From Bombyx mori (lineage: Eukaryota; Arthropoda; Insecta; Lepidoptera; Bombycidae), in the NCBI RefSeq assembly GCF_030269925.1, contig NC_085121.1, positions 6,403,501-6,467,500 of the forward strand: a DNA stretch of 64,000 bases. Reading direction: 5' to 3'. Made by a program: the position numbers and the translations under genes. The notes beneath the pieces are model-generated. The model saw nothing but the letters and a program-made list of their open reading frames with translations. It was not told the DNA's origin and made no database searches. Shown piece after piece: positions 1 through 13,100 of the stretch (positions are counted from its first letter, which is position 1; each line of letters starts with the position of its first letter).

Positions 1-1675
1 ACTATGCTAGACCAGTACGTGACGTGCATTAGATATTCAACTACGGTTCTCCGAGACATATATGTATAGGATATGGAATACGAAATAGTAAAATAATTTA
101 ATTGTGAGTGAAATTGATAAGAACTGTGAAATTTTTAAGCCCTGGACATTTGATTTCCGTTTTCAAAAGTCAAAAACCTGTAATTTCAATATTTTAAATA
201 CGGTAACCCCTTTTCAAAAATTCTCTTTATTTCAATATCCATAAGGAAATATAGAACATAAAGCACATTCTAGCCCAAATATTTCTAAAGATTTCAGCTA
301 GAACAACAATCAGATGGGTTCAGTCATTGTATTATTGATTATAATTAGCGTGCACAAACACTTAAATAACGGGCAGATACTCTTGGAATTATATAGAGAT
401 AGAATAATCAATACTAGTGGTCCCGCAGTTGTCGAAATTCGACTATAATTAATTGAAATTATAAGTTTCAACATTATTATGGTCCTATTGTTACAGATTT
501 CGCCATGACTACACTATAGACAAATACTCGTAATATTAAAGATAAACAATACTAACCTATTCTCAATTTGACTACAGACTTTAAGCAGTAACAAAAGTTT
601 GACAATAAACAAAGAGTATACGTGTGTGTGTCAATTACATGGTAGTGTGTGTAATGTTTTCTTTATTGATTTAATGTATCTTTTATGCATTATTTAAAAA
701 AAATATTAGCATTGTGCACTTCTTCTATATATTCTCTATAAGTGTGGAAAATTTCATACTCCTCCGTCCGCGCAATTTTCGAAAAAAGGGATATGAAATT
801 TTTGCGTCACGTTTTAATATATAGATGATATAACTAATGCAAATAGAAATAAACGAAAGGTAAACGGTAACAAAATTAAAAAGATGTCCCTGACTTATTT
901 TTTATTATTATTCGCCATCATAAATTATCATGACGTATAATTAAAAAATACTTCATTAATTCGTCCAAAACTATGAAAGAAAATTATATAATTAACATAC
1001 ATATTATACATTCGGTATCTACAATCCTTGACATTTCAGACATCCCAGAGGCCTTCCTATTATGAATTCAAAAACATTTTACTATTTTATTAACGCATCC
1101 TAGCGTATTTTATGATTTATTATATACTTACATATATATTTTTAGGAAAAACAAATGGAAATTATTTGACTTTTGACTATAATGTTGACTGACTTTGTTT
1201 GATGAGATCAATTTCAAAACTTGTTTTAAATAGGAAATCACTAACGTAACTGGAAGTCATGAAATCAAGTTCGAACAAAAATTCACTGTTCAAATCGAAA
1301 TACGGCCATTGAACGAACAATATTACCGCTCCGAGTATAGAATGTATTGTTTTTCGGGGTGAGGGGGTGCAAGGAGGCATTTCCACCTTCACCATAACGA
1401 ATAGGGGAATTCAAAGACTTAACCGGGAAGGAGGGTATTTGCTGACAAGTGCCCGAGCGCATTCAAAGGAGTCCTAACAACTCGAGAACAAGCTCTTTTG
1501 CGAATACATCTACAAAGGGATTTGAGCCGCGAAACAATGATTATAGTCCGGCGAGAAGTTAAGAGGGCTGATTCTGTGTGCTAAGTCTCATTTCGAGCTC
1601 TTCAACGAGCTCGACCAGTACCGACTTTGGCTGTTACTAGCGTTAAAACTAGCACTGATACTAGATTAATTAGAT
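1..1675. other. AT-rich intergenic DNA, nothing recognised
   Basis: Read on both strands. No exon with family similarity, no tRNA-like fold and no SINE block. Short ORFs here are uncoded AT sequence. Confidence 0.6.
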
Positions 1676-1898
1676 TACTGGTGGTAGGACCGATTGTGAG
1701 TCCGCGCGGGTAGGTACCACCACCCTACCTATTTCTGCCGTGAAGCAGTAATGCGTTTCGGTTTGAAGGGTGGGGCAGCTGTTATAACTTATATCTCAAG
1801 GTGGGTGGCGCATTTACGTTGTAGATGTCTATGGGCTCCAGTAACCACTTAACACCAGGGGGGCTGCGAGCTCCTCCAACAATTTAAGAAAAAAAAAG
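1676..1898 (+). mobile_element. Bm1-type SINE 3' part
   Basis: From CTGGTGGTAGGACCGATTGT through TATTTCTGCCGTGAAGCAGT to an A-rich tail near 1895. 5'-truncated; lacks the tRNA-like head. Confidence 0.82.
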
Positions 1899-2959
1899 AT
1901 CCATCAAAACTTGTCTAGGAAATCCATGGTAGCTAATTGCAGCCGCAGGCGGGCCAGAAATGTAGTTAACAGCGGTCACAATAACAATGTTATCGTGCCG
2001 CGTCGCTGTCGCGATTGGAATTCTGCCGCTGCCTTCATATACTTACACAAGGGTTCTAAATCTAAATCGTCGTGAAATGTCACGACTAATCTAAAGAGGC
2101 GGGATAATTTGTTGGGTGTTTATGTGGGTGCGGGCCGCATTAGCGAACCCCACACGCGCATAAATCACGTCATGGTATAGCAAAGGGACATTTTGCTCCG
2201 GGTGCAGATCATTGGATAGAGGGCGCAGATAATGAAGGCGGCGCGGTCGCGGACTAAGTAACTTCATGCGAGTTTGAATACAGGGAGCGTGCGTGGACGT
2301 CTTTATACTGGGTCATAATCGTTTATTTCACTCTACCATTATATCGTGGAGAGCTACTAATTTAATACATTGTATTGATTGCTACTGAAACGATATGTTC
2401 ATTTCTTAGAATCAAAAATATGCCACGTAAGCGATTTCACACCAGTACAAAAGGTCAGAACGTGGGCAGAATTGGAATTCAGAACGGAACTGTCTGCTGG
2501 CCCTGATGTTTTGCGAATTACTTTATATAAATGTAGTAAATAACTGAAATATTAGTTTTTTTTTTACAATGAACTTTGTTCCAACGAATAGGAACGATGA
2601 CGGAGCCGCCACCCAGTCAGCACAGACGTTTTCATTTGAATATGTGCATACCTACGAATAAACAATTATTTATGCATACATATAAGTACATATATCTGAA
2701 AACTCACTAATATTTAGGTACTAACTAGATTTTTTGCATAAATTTAGTCAAATATATTCATTATGTATGATTATCTATGCCAAATAATTATATATGAGTA
2801 TGATATTGGATTAGTGGCAATACATTTCAATGATGACGTATGTTGGTACGGCGGGTGAAGCGTCGTTGTTTTTTCAACCCACGTTTCGTTACTCGAACAT
2901 ATGTTATATCCGTCGACATTTAATCCGGCCAATTGAAGCCTACATCAAACTTCGCTGTC
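1899..2959. other. Intergenic DNA, no gene seen
   Basis: A moderately GC-rich stretch (1900-2300) without a credible ORF, then AT-rich sequence. Could hold regulatory DNA for the CPAP3 gene, but nothing specific is visible. Confidence 0.5.
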
Positions 2960-3270
2960 ATTTCTCAATGTGCCCATATTCGAAACGAACCCGCTTCTGA
3001 CCGCCGGCCATCGTTCTCGTCGAACCTGTCGCCTGCGACGAAGGGCTCGACGAGTAAATTAACCCTCAGACACAGCCCACTGAGTTTCTCCCCGGATCTC
3101 CTCAGTGGGTCGCGTTTCCGATCCGGTGGTAGATTCTGTGAAGCACGGCTCTTGCTAGGGTTCGTGCTAGCATCGTCGTCAGGTTTGAGCCCCGTGAGCT
3201 CACCTACTAGTTAAGATTACGCTGAAATAGCCTCTCAAGGCTCTCAGCTTGGTAGGATAAAAAAAAAGAA
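2960..3270 (+). repeat. GC-rich A-tailed interspersed repeat, plus copy
   Basis: Blocks CTCAGTGGGTCGCGTTTCCG, AGATTCTGTGAAGCACGGCT and TTTGAGCCCCGTGAGCTCAC, then an A tail. The same blocks, inverted, occur at 20361, 40153 and 43826, and weakly at 36385. Probably the 3' end of a retroelement; the family is unnamed here. Confidence 0.75.
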
Positions 3271-3565
3271 CTTCTGACCGTCCGTGAGTTAAGGTAGTGC
3301 ACATCTTTAGACGATTCGCCTCACTGAAACACGTTCGTTTCACTCATACACGCTTCTTAATCAAATCTACAACAAATGCGAGACTTTTCTCTATGCAATT
3401 ATCTTATCTTTAAATGAGGCTTAGAGACTTGTGCTATAAATTCTGTGACATTCGTCAGAGATCGCCGATTTATTCTGCAAAAAATCTGCCTCGCTTAAAA
3501 TTTCATGTCTATCTTATCGGTCATACATTGCGTCAATGGTTCGGCATCGAAAATATCAGTTCTCT

Positions 3566-3795
3566 TTAGTAGTGGTAGGGCGTCATGTGAACTTACAAGG
3601 GCAGGTCCACCAACCTGCTTATTTGTGGCAATAAGCAGTAATGAGTTTCGGTTTAAAGGGTGAGACAACCGTTGTACTGTAAAAACTGAGACGTAGAGCT
3701 CATACCTTAAGATGGGTGGCGGTCGTTACTTTGTTGATGTCTATGGGCTCCGGTAACACTTGAGTTGTGTGCTCATCTACCCATCTAAGCAAAAA
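3566..3795 (+). mobile_element. Bm1-type SINE 3' part, diverged
   Basis: Recognisable by AGTAATGAGTTTCGGTTTAA, GATGTCTATGGGCTCCGGTA and CCATCTAAGCAAAAA, with many substitutions. An older copy about 340 bp upstream of the first CPAP3 exon. Confidence 0.75.
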
Positions 3796-4115
3796 TTTTC
3801 ACACTTTCCACTAAGCACTTCACCCAGTAACTAAAATCAAACGAATTAACTTTAATTGTGCCCTGATTTGATGAAATTGATCTCTTCGTAATTACGTAAT
3901 ATGTTACAAATTTAACATGGATTATGCTAGCCCTTTCTAAAAAAATTCCGAGAAAATTCTGAAGCGCGATGCTTTGCAATGTACAGAACTCTGATGTAAG
4001 ACGAGGTGCGGCCTGAGATGAGTCCGGGTGTCGCAACCCGGTCTTCACCAAGGTCGCTTCTCCCCATCTCTTAAGTAGTGTCATTCATTGTCCGTGCGAA
4101 GATCGTTCGAACGTG

Positions 4116-4120
4116 TCAGT
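4116..4120 (+). promoter_or_regulatory. Possible arthropod initiator of CPAP3 copy 1
   Basis: TCAGT, the arthropod initiator consensus, 18 bp upstream of the ATG. No TATA box at the usual distance. Weak. Confidence 0.25.
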
Positions 4121-4137
4121 ACACCTGTTGTGCAGAC

Positions 4138-7100
4138 ATGGAGAGGACTTTTGTGATCTTGACGTGCTTTTGCGCCTTTGGTGAGTTACACATATTTAAT
4201 AGACAGCGGAATCTTTAACGCTTTTCTTTTGTTTTCATTGTGGCATTTAATAATTGTTGTATGAAAACAGCAAATCGACCTTTGATATAAAAACTTTTTT
4301 GCACGAGATCCAATTTAAAAAAAAAATTGTATTTCAAATTAGATATAGCTACACCTGGCTTCCCGCGGTTTCTAAAAGAGAGCTGCACCTGGAAAGAGTG
4401 GACATAAATAGTCAACGTGCTAATTGATAATTTTCATAAATTTACACTAAATCAGAAATAAAAAGATGTATGATAAAAACAATTATTATTTAAATAAAAT
4501 AAAATAAATTAACTGTGGCTTATTAGCTGTGGTACAATTTATGATGTAATAAACATTTTAATGAATCTATTCCAATTCAAAACACTTAAGTTTTTCAATG
4601 GACTATGTACTTGTACTTAAGTTTTTCAAGGACTACGTATTTTATAAATTCACGCTCGACCTGTTACAAACAATGAAAACAATAGTAAAACAATTAAACA
4701 ATAGCATGTAAAAATTCAAATAAATTAACGAATATATTAGTTCAGTCACGGATGAGGCTTGAGAGAAAAAAACCAGCTTCTAGGTCATACCGAATGTCGT
4801 TTCATGGAATTCATTATTTGATTTTGTGCGAGTTTTCTGCCTTTTAACATAAAAAGCTTTAGTGCAAACAATATTGATATTTATAAATGTTTAAGGATCT
4901 TTAATAATATATTTAATAACGATTTATAATTTATGTTATCTGCTTTAGAATTTCATTTTTTTATTTTGAATCCTTGACCGTACATATTTTTTAAAGATTT
5001 CCTTTTTCTTCTAATGTGGCTTTGGCCAATATAGGTGGTCTTTTCGGATAGTTGGATATTCAAAAACAGCCAGCAAAAACAAAAACTAGCGCTCTGGGTA
5101 TTTTATTCTTATTTAGTGTATATTCAGTGCACATAAGAAAGAAGCCTAATTTAGATCCGTTGAATATAGAAAAGTAATAAAAACCTACTTTTCATAAAAA
5201 TTAGACTAATACCTAATAAAAAACATGTTTACAAAAACTCAATATCTTGAAAGTGTCTTTTATTTGTAGCTTAAGCAACAGTTCATATATTTATAGAAGA
5301 ATGAAGACATTTAAATGCACTTACATACTGTCGTATGTCTAAATTTGTATTGAAAAACATAGAAAATAATATTCCTCAATGTGCTTATGACGTACATTTA
5401 AAAAACAAAATAAAACATTCTTTAGTCGTTCGCATTTGACCTCCAATATTAAAGGACATCAGAAATAAACATAAAAAAATACTATGCTTATTTAAAATTC
5501 CAATAAGCGTGATATCCTTAAAATATTTGCGTTGCTTATTTTATTAGAGGTGCTAAAGGAAAATAGATTTTAAAACACAATATTGATGCTTAATTTTTCA
5601 ACTTTATTACCTCGTTCATTCTTTATTGATATTCAACAAAACTACATTGTGGTACTAGAGCTTGTGTGTAATAAAAATAAATAAGTGGTCGAGCAAATCG
5701 GACAGTATACAGAAAAAAATCCAGAGCAAAAGTACGATATCTCTACCGAGCTATTGATTAGATTCAATAAGCTTTGTCTTATTGCCTACATGGGTGATTG
5801 ATCTCTCTCCGGCCGATCTGGCGTTAAATGGTTACCGCAGCCCATGCAAGTCTATCCCGGAACACCAGCAGCCTGGTAGGGCCGCTGTACCGCGGAGACC
5901 GGCGTCGTTGGTCGTCGATTATCGCCTCGATGACCCGTCGGTCGGGCGTCCTCGGGGCGGTACCCCGTGTCTGATTGTGGTGTTGACCTCGGGAACCCCC
6001 TTACTCTGACCGGGTTCTGACTCCGGGCGGAGATCGGCCGTCGGGTGTAAGAGTGCAGGAGAGTCGTCTAGTGCGGTAGAGCCCAAAAACTCCTTGGACT
6101 CGCGGTCTGCTCCCAACATCAGCAGATCATCAAGTCCCACATACCGCCCCCTAGGCGCGGGGACCTGGCGAAGTTTCGGTCCCTAGCCCGAAAAAAAACC
6201 GCCCATGAGAGATAATGTCGATACCTATGATAACGACTGTCCCAGCTTTGAAATCAGAACTCATGAATTTTTCGCGACAGAAATAGGCACCGTGTTGGTA
6301 CATACCGGCTTGCAATACTATCAGTAAGTAAAACGTTTACATGTAGTGAAGTTTAAGGCTATTTAAAAAATAGTAGTAGGCAGCGGCTTGGCTGTGCCTT
6401 TGGCATTACTGACGTGCATTAGCGATTGGAACCACTCACCCTTAAATGAACTGTAAACTCGTCTACCTACACTGGGAATAAAGGAATGGATACTGTACGA
6501 CAGCTTTATTGAGTATACTAACGTGCTCTATCTACAGAATGTTGGTCTGAAAATAATTTAAGCCCTAAAGAATAAACTTCGTCACTCTTCAAAATCTTCT
6601 AAAAAGTATTTCACAGTAATGGTTTGTGATAACTCACAAAACCTCATATTAAATTTGATAATGTGATATTATGTAAACTTATTGCGCATAAATCAAATGC
6701 CAACATCAAGTATTGAGTTTAAGAACCAATTTGAACTGTTATGCAAAACTGCACATGATGACATGTATCACTCGAGACTTCGACTAAATTAATTTGGTCA
6801 ATACATTTACTATATGATTTCGTTTGTCATGAGTTTTTTAACTCAAATAAAATAAACGACTGGAATAAATACTATTTAACACAAGAACATTCCTCTGTCT
6901 ATAATTCTGGCACGGCTTCAACAACTTCTGGCACAACCTCATCTTTTCGTCATCTGCCGTTAGTATCGTAAAAGGTAACTAAGGGTTACACAGAAGAATT
7001 TTCAATATCATTCTTTGAGTAACCTACCAATAATTTACGATATCCCGATGCTCACCACTGGCAGGACATTTTGTGAGTTGGGAGTACCGCATCCAGCCAA

Positions 7101-10100
7101 TTACTGCCAGATTGTTTACAGCCATAATACAATGAGACTTCATTTTCGATTTAATGTTACAAGAACCATTTCATACCAGGTACATCCTGAGATTCTATAA
7201 TTTGGTAACTCAAACAATTTGTTTCAGTTTACACACAAACACAGTACCAGCCTTTTGGACAGACAAATCGCTTCCAAAATCAGTACCAGGAACAAGCACC
7301 CGTCAGGCCTACTGGACAATGCAGGGAACTGAACGAAAGGTATCCAGTGTCCGGAAGCTGCGACAGATATATTGAATGCATCGTAAGTAATATCGGTATT
7401 GTATTCAATTACAATTATTGTAGGTGTTAAAATTAAATTAATTATTTAAAATTAAACACGATTTAAATAGGTCAGAATTAGGATTCGAAACAAAAATTAG
7501 CATTGAGACAACGATGAAACTCAACAGCTGAGAAATATTGCAATTGAATATGCAATTTCGAAAAGGGCACATCTCTGAAAATGTAAAATGTTCAGGAAAT
7601 GAAAAAAACTGATTATTTTCTAAAGCATAGCAAAATTTAAAATATTAACTTTTTGTAGATATATTTTAGTGTTAATTAGCAATCGAAAATTCTGGAATTA
7701 TTATAAAATGGGTGTAGGTAAGCCTCAAAACTACATGTATATGAAAAAACGTATTTGACAAAATATGCGACATGTGCTTTTCGAAATTGCATATTCAACT
7801 AATCATGACTAACAAGAAACCATGTACATTTATTAGATTTTCCAAATAGGCACAGATCACAGATGGGTATGGATTAACAGCATAAATGGGCAGATATAAT
7901 GTTAAATATTAACGGGAACTCAGAGATATCGTGATTTCCTCATTAAAATCCAATCGAAGCCACTCATACATTAGATTAACAACTGTAATTCCCATCAAGT
8001 GAAAAGCACAATTTATTTAAGGCAAAAATAAACAGGTTATCAATACCGCTAGCTCCCGAAAATGATCAAACTTGGAAAAGAAGTTGAAGAGACCACGTGG
8101 TCGCTTTTTATATTAGTTTAGTCTAACAGACTGTTACCAATAAAGGTCCAACGGCTTCAAAGGACCATGCGCGTGATATTGAAACATGACCTATTTTGCA
8201 CACAGAATGGAACCGCTGAAGAGAAACTATGCCCCGATGGTCTCCGTTACAATCCCAACGTGAATTTCGATGTATATCCGTGCCAGTACCCTAACGAAGT
8301 GCCGTGTCTCGAACGATCCTCGCTACGTGAGTAAAATAACCGATACTTTAAAGCGCACATATCAGAGATCAACCCTGATATGGTATTTTTCCCTTTGCCC
8401 AAAGCCGCAAAGATTTGTCATCGCTGATTTTAAACTTTGTTATTTTAGTACCGGTTTTACACATTGCGATACAGGTCTTGAATACGTAACGTACTGATGA
8501 CACATATACCAGTGATGAATAGTTCTGAACAGAGCATTCGCTTCTTAATCGACTCATTAGGTACCTACTAAAGCGTGTGAGTATTTCAAAGAGCTCGATA
8601 ACTTTCGATGGCGATGATGCCATTAAATGTAACGATCCAAATTGTACTGTATATTGTATACCTATGGCTATAAACATACATCCATTCTAACACTTTAGCG
8701 CTTCAGGATAATTTGAAGGTACGGGCATGCACAATCAAGGCCACCTAAAGGTACCTCTTTGCCGTCATAATAGTAGCTTATTTAAATGCATACTAATAAA
8801 ATGACCCTATTTCCTATGTAAGTATTGTCTCTATTGTCATCTCTATTATTGGTAATACGATGGTGAAATTGAAATTAAAAAACCCCTATGAAGGTATATT
8901 TGATTAGAAAATATTTCTCCACATTGATTTTAGTATTATGATATTTAACAACCGTTTATAATCAGATTGAGAGTAGTATTGTCGAAAAGATATTTGAGAA
9001 ACCGATTAGGTGGAATATCTGGAAGCAGTAAAGTAGTAGTAGTACCTATAATACTCTTTTAACATATTTTCAACATATTCCAGAGCCACCGCAACCGACA
9101 GAATTGTGTCCCCATCAATTCGGATACTTCAAATTAGGCGACGCCCGCAATTGCAGCGGATTCAGAAACTGCGTGAACGGTGTAGGCTACGATTTTGTAT
9201 GTCCCGACGGACTGGCTTTCAATTCTGAGACCTACCGCTGCGAATGGCCTGATGAAGTCGCCGACTGCGATGCTGAAGGTAAGTTCCATTAGATTATTTA
9301 AAACTAACAACTTTAAAACTAACATTGTAACTAAAACATGAGATCTTAGAACTTATATCTCAAGGTGGGTGGCGCATTTACGTTGTAGATGTCTATGGGC
9401 TCCAGTAACCACCTAACACCAGGTGGGCTGTGAGCTCGTCCACTCATCTAAGCAATAAAAAAAAAAGATTAAAATGAAAGCATTAAATAAAAATAAAATG
9501 TTATCATTAAAAAAAAAATTTTTTCAGCTTTCCTCGGATTCCGTTGCCCCGAAGTACCAATAAGTAGAGAACTTGGTCCCCCAGCCGGATATAGATACTA
9601 CAGGTATGTTACAAAAGCATATGTAGCGATTTTTAAAGCAGATATATAAATCTTCGCTCATTAAGCGATAGTGTTATAGACGCCGAGAACAGGTTACCTA
9701 ATGCCGACCGGTCAGCCGATGTCGTCGGGCGGTTAAATGTCAGAAGATGAGCGGTGACCTTGCTTATATAACCTCGTTATTAGAAATACCAGCAGAGGTT
9801 TGCTAACGCATTGTATGTACCAAAGTTACGTGCGCGTGCCAATTTGTTGTTCACAAATTTGTTCTAACAGGCCACTAATGAATGCGTTCGCAATATCTAC
9901 ATTGCTATTGTCGAGTGATAAATTTATGTAATATTTACAGTTTTTTTTTATTGCTTAGATGGATGGACGAGTTCACAGTCCACCTGGTGTTAAGTGGTTA
10001 CTGGAGCCCATAGACGTCTACAACGTAAATGCGCCACCCACCTCGAGATATAAGTTCTAAGGTCTCGATATAGTTACAACGGCTACCCCACCCTTCGAAC

Positions 10101-13100
10101 CGAAACGCATTACTGCTTCACGGCGGAAAAAGGCGGGGCGGTGGTACCTACCCGTGCGGACTCCCAAGAGGTCCACCACCAGTGATTACGCAAATTATAA
10201 TTTTGCGGATTTGATTTTTATTACACGAAGTTATTCCTTCACCGTGGAAATCAACCGTGAACATTTGTTGAGTACGTATTTCATTAGAAAAATTTGTACC
10301 CGCCTGCGGGATTCGAACACGGGTGCATCGCTACACACGAATGCACCGGACGACTTATCCTTTAGGCCACGACGACTTCAAGTATTCGATAAGTATACGC
10401 ATATGATTGGATAGTAAATAAATTGATAGGTAGATAGTATGTATTTTGCATTTACATAAGCCGTTTTCCTCATATTTAAGTTTCAATTTTATCTTAGCAA
10501 AAACATTGAATACTTCCACTGGATTGACGGTTTGATTGTTTATAAATTTTAACAGTACATTTGGACACGGAATCTTTGTTTTAATTTAATGTAGCCAGAC
10601 GTGTTTTACAAATAAAGTCTTCTGCGAAAATTTTCATTACATTCGACGAATTTGTTTTTATAGCTTATTATAATATTATATTGATTTGATGTACGTTAAT
10701 AGGTTGTTATGATATTGTAATATGTTTTTCTATCAATCAATTTTATACACATTAGCACCTAGCGGAACAGATCCTATGTCCTATGTCTCTCTCGCTGATG
10801 CGGACCGATTATTTCAGATGTTTGTAAGATTTCGATACCGACAACTGTATACTATAAATTGTATACAGTATGTTGTTGCAAATTAAAGAATTTCAATCTA
10901 CCTTGTGTTGGTAGGTCAAGAAAGACCTGCCACGCACTGGTGGAAATATCTTTGGCCTATTTCGACCCGCCGCCGCACCAGATGAAGATTCATGATTTTA
11001 CTTGCCACAGCTAAGATGTTAACTTGAAATAAGCTAAGCTAAGCAATTCACTTTTCTTCCCGCGAAGGGAAGGGGGGGCTAACGTCGTCCTCTGACACGG
11101 ATGCCCCACCGGAGAAAGTGGTGGTAGTCTCCGATTCGGCCTCTGCCGCGGAGGAGATGCCGCCCCCTAAAGGGAGACCCGCTCGGGGGAAGGGCGCACC
11201 GTCACCGGCGCCGTCATCGGCGTCGATGTCTGTCGCCTCGCTGGACGGGCGGACGACAGAAGAGGAGGAGGGCGGTCTTCGGGACCCTGCCTTGGTCATA
11301 GGCAGGGCCATGAAGACCGTCAAGTCGTATGCGGCGACCAGTGCCAAAACCAAAGCTGCTGGCCGCAGGCTGCGGGAAGTCGTCTCGCGAGTCTCGAAGG
11401 TTCTGCCTTCGGTTGCTTCCGCCAATGACCAGGTGGTGCAGCTGATGGCGGAGAATTTGAGGCTCCGAGCACAGCTACAGGCGCAGCAGCGGCCCGATGG
11501 CAAGGTTGCTGCTACCAAGCGGGTAGCCGCGACGAGGTCGTCGCCCGCGTTGCCGCGTGCCGCTGGGTCGCGGACTCCTCCGGCATCTGTGCCGGCGGTG
11601 TCGCCGCTGGTCTCCGGGGTCCCTCGGGGTCCCTGTCCCTCAGCGGCGGCTGGCGACCCGTGGCCCGTGCTGCCACCATCGCGCGCGGTACAGCGGCGTT
11701 CGCGTCTCCCGTCGCCGCGGTCTAGGGAGGCGACGGCCGTCGAGCGGCAGCAGGGATCCGCGGGGCCACGGATCTTGGGCCTGCCGGAACCGAATTGCTA
11801 CAGCCTGGACGAGATTATCGATCGCACCGTCCAGGCTGTAATGGAAAGGCTGGGTGGCGGGCTGGCGGCTCTCGAAGCGAAACGTATTGTCGCTGGTGAC
11901 GCTGAACGGCCTGCGTCTACACATGCCGCGGTGTCGGGTGCTGCAGTGACCCGCTCCACCCCCGTACAGGCTCCAGCTACTAGGGCGGGCCCGGGGCGAG
12001 ACAGAGCCAAGCGGGGGGGCGGCGCTAACGCGAAGTGCACATCGCAAGCGCCTCAACCCCGTCCGCTGCCCCCGCCCCCGTCTAACATGGACGAGGGGTG
12101 GAATGTGGTGGCCCGGCGGGGTGCCAAGAGGGCCGTACCGACAGCTCCCCAAGTGGGTGGAGCACCGGCCACTGCGGCGTCTCAGGCTGCTCCCCAACAG
12201 GGTCGAGCGCCTGTGGCCGCCAAGAAAAAGAAGACGAAGAAGAAGTCGACGCGCGCGCCGCGGTCGGCGGCAGTGGTCTTAACGCTGCTGCCGGCCGCCG
12301 AGGCCAAGGGCGTGTCATACGGAGATGTAGTCTCCCGGGCGTGCGCGGCTATTGATCTGGACGAGATCGGGGCGGGGGAGGGCCTCCGCTGTAGGCTGAC
12401 GGCCAATGGGGCCAAGCTACTAGAGTGTCCCGGTGCCGATAGTTCCGGCATCGCGGAGCGCCTGGCGGCGAAGCTCCGTACGGTTCTGCCTGAGGAGGAG
12501 GTTCGAGTGCACAGGCCGGTCAAAATGGCTGAATTGAGAGTGACCGGCCTGGACGACTGCACCACTAAGGATGAGGTGGCGGCGGCTATTGCCGCCCGGG
12601 GCAACTGCGCCCTGGAGAGTATAACCGTAGGCGAGCTGCGCCTCGGTTATACCGGGGCTGGCTCTGTTTGGGTGCGTTGCCCGGTAGAGGCGGCCACCTC
12701 CTTGGCTGCTCCTCCGCCCGGGAGACCGTCGGGGGAACCGGGCAGGTTGCGCGTGGGCTGGATAGCGGCCCGCGTGCGCCTTCTCGAACCACGCGCCTGG
12801 CGGTGCCTCAGATGCTTCAGCACTGGGCACTGCTTTGCTAAATGCGCGAGTGCCGTTGACCGCAGCGGATTGTGCTTTCGCTGTGGTCAGCCGGGACACA
12901 AGGCGGCCGTGTGCTCGGCTGCGCCGCACTGCTTATTATGTGCGGCGGCCGGGCGCAAGGCTGACCACCGGGCCGGGGGCAAGGCCTGCCCTCCGGCCAG
13001 CAAGAATGCTGAACGAAATCGGCGCCGCCAAGCTAAGCGGCGTCAAAAGAAGCGGTTGGCCGGGGGAGCACCGGCCGGCACTTTGTCCCCCGCTGAGGCG

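Noticed and set aside
5782..6140. Pair of 73-75 codon ORFs on opposite strands in GC-rich DNA
   Set aside because: No domain or signal; the stretch looks like an A-tailed retroelement fragment.
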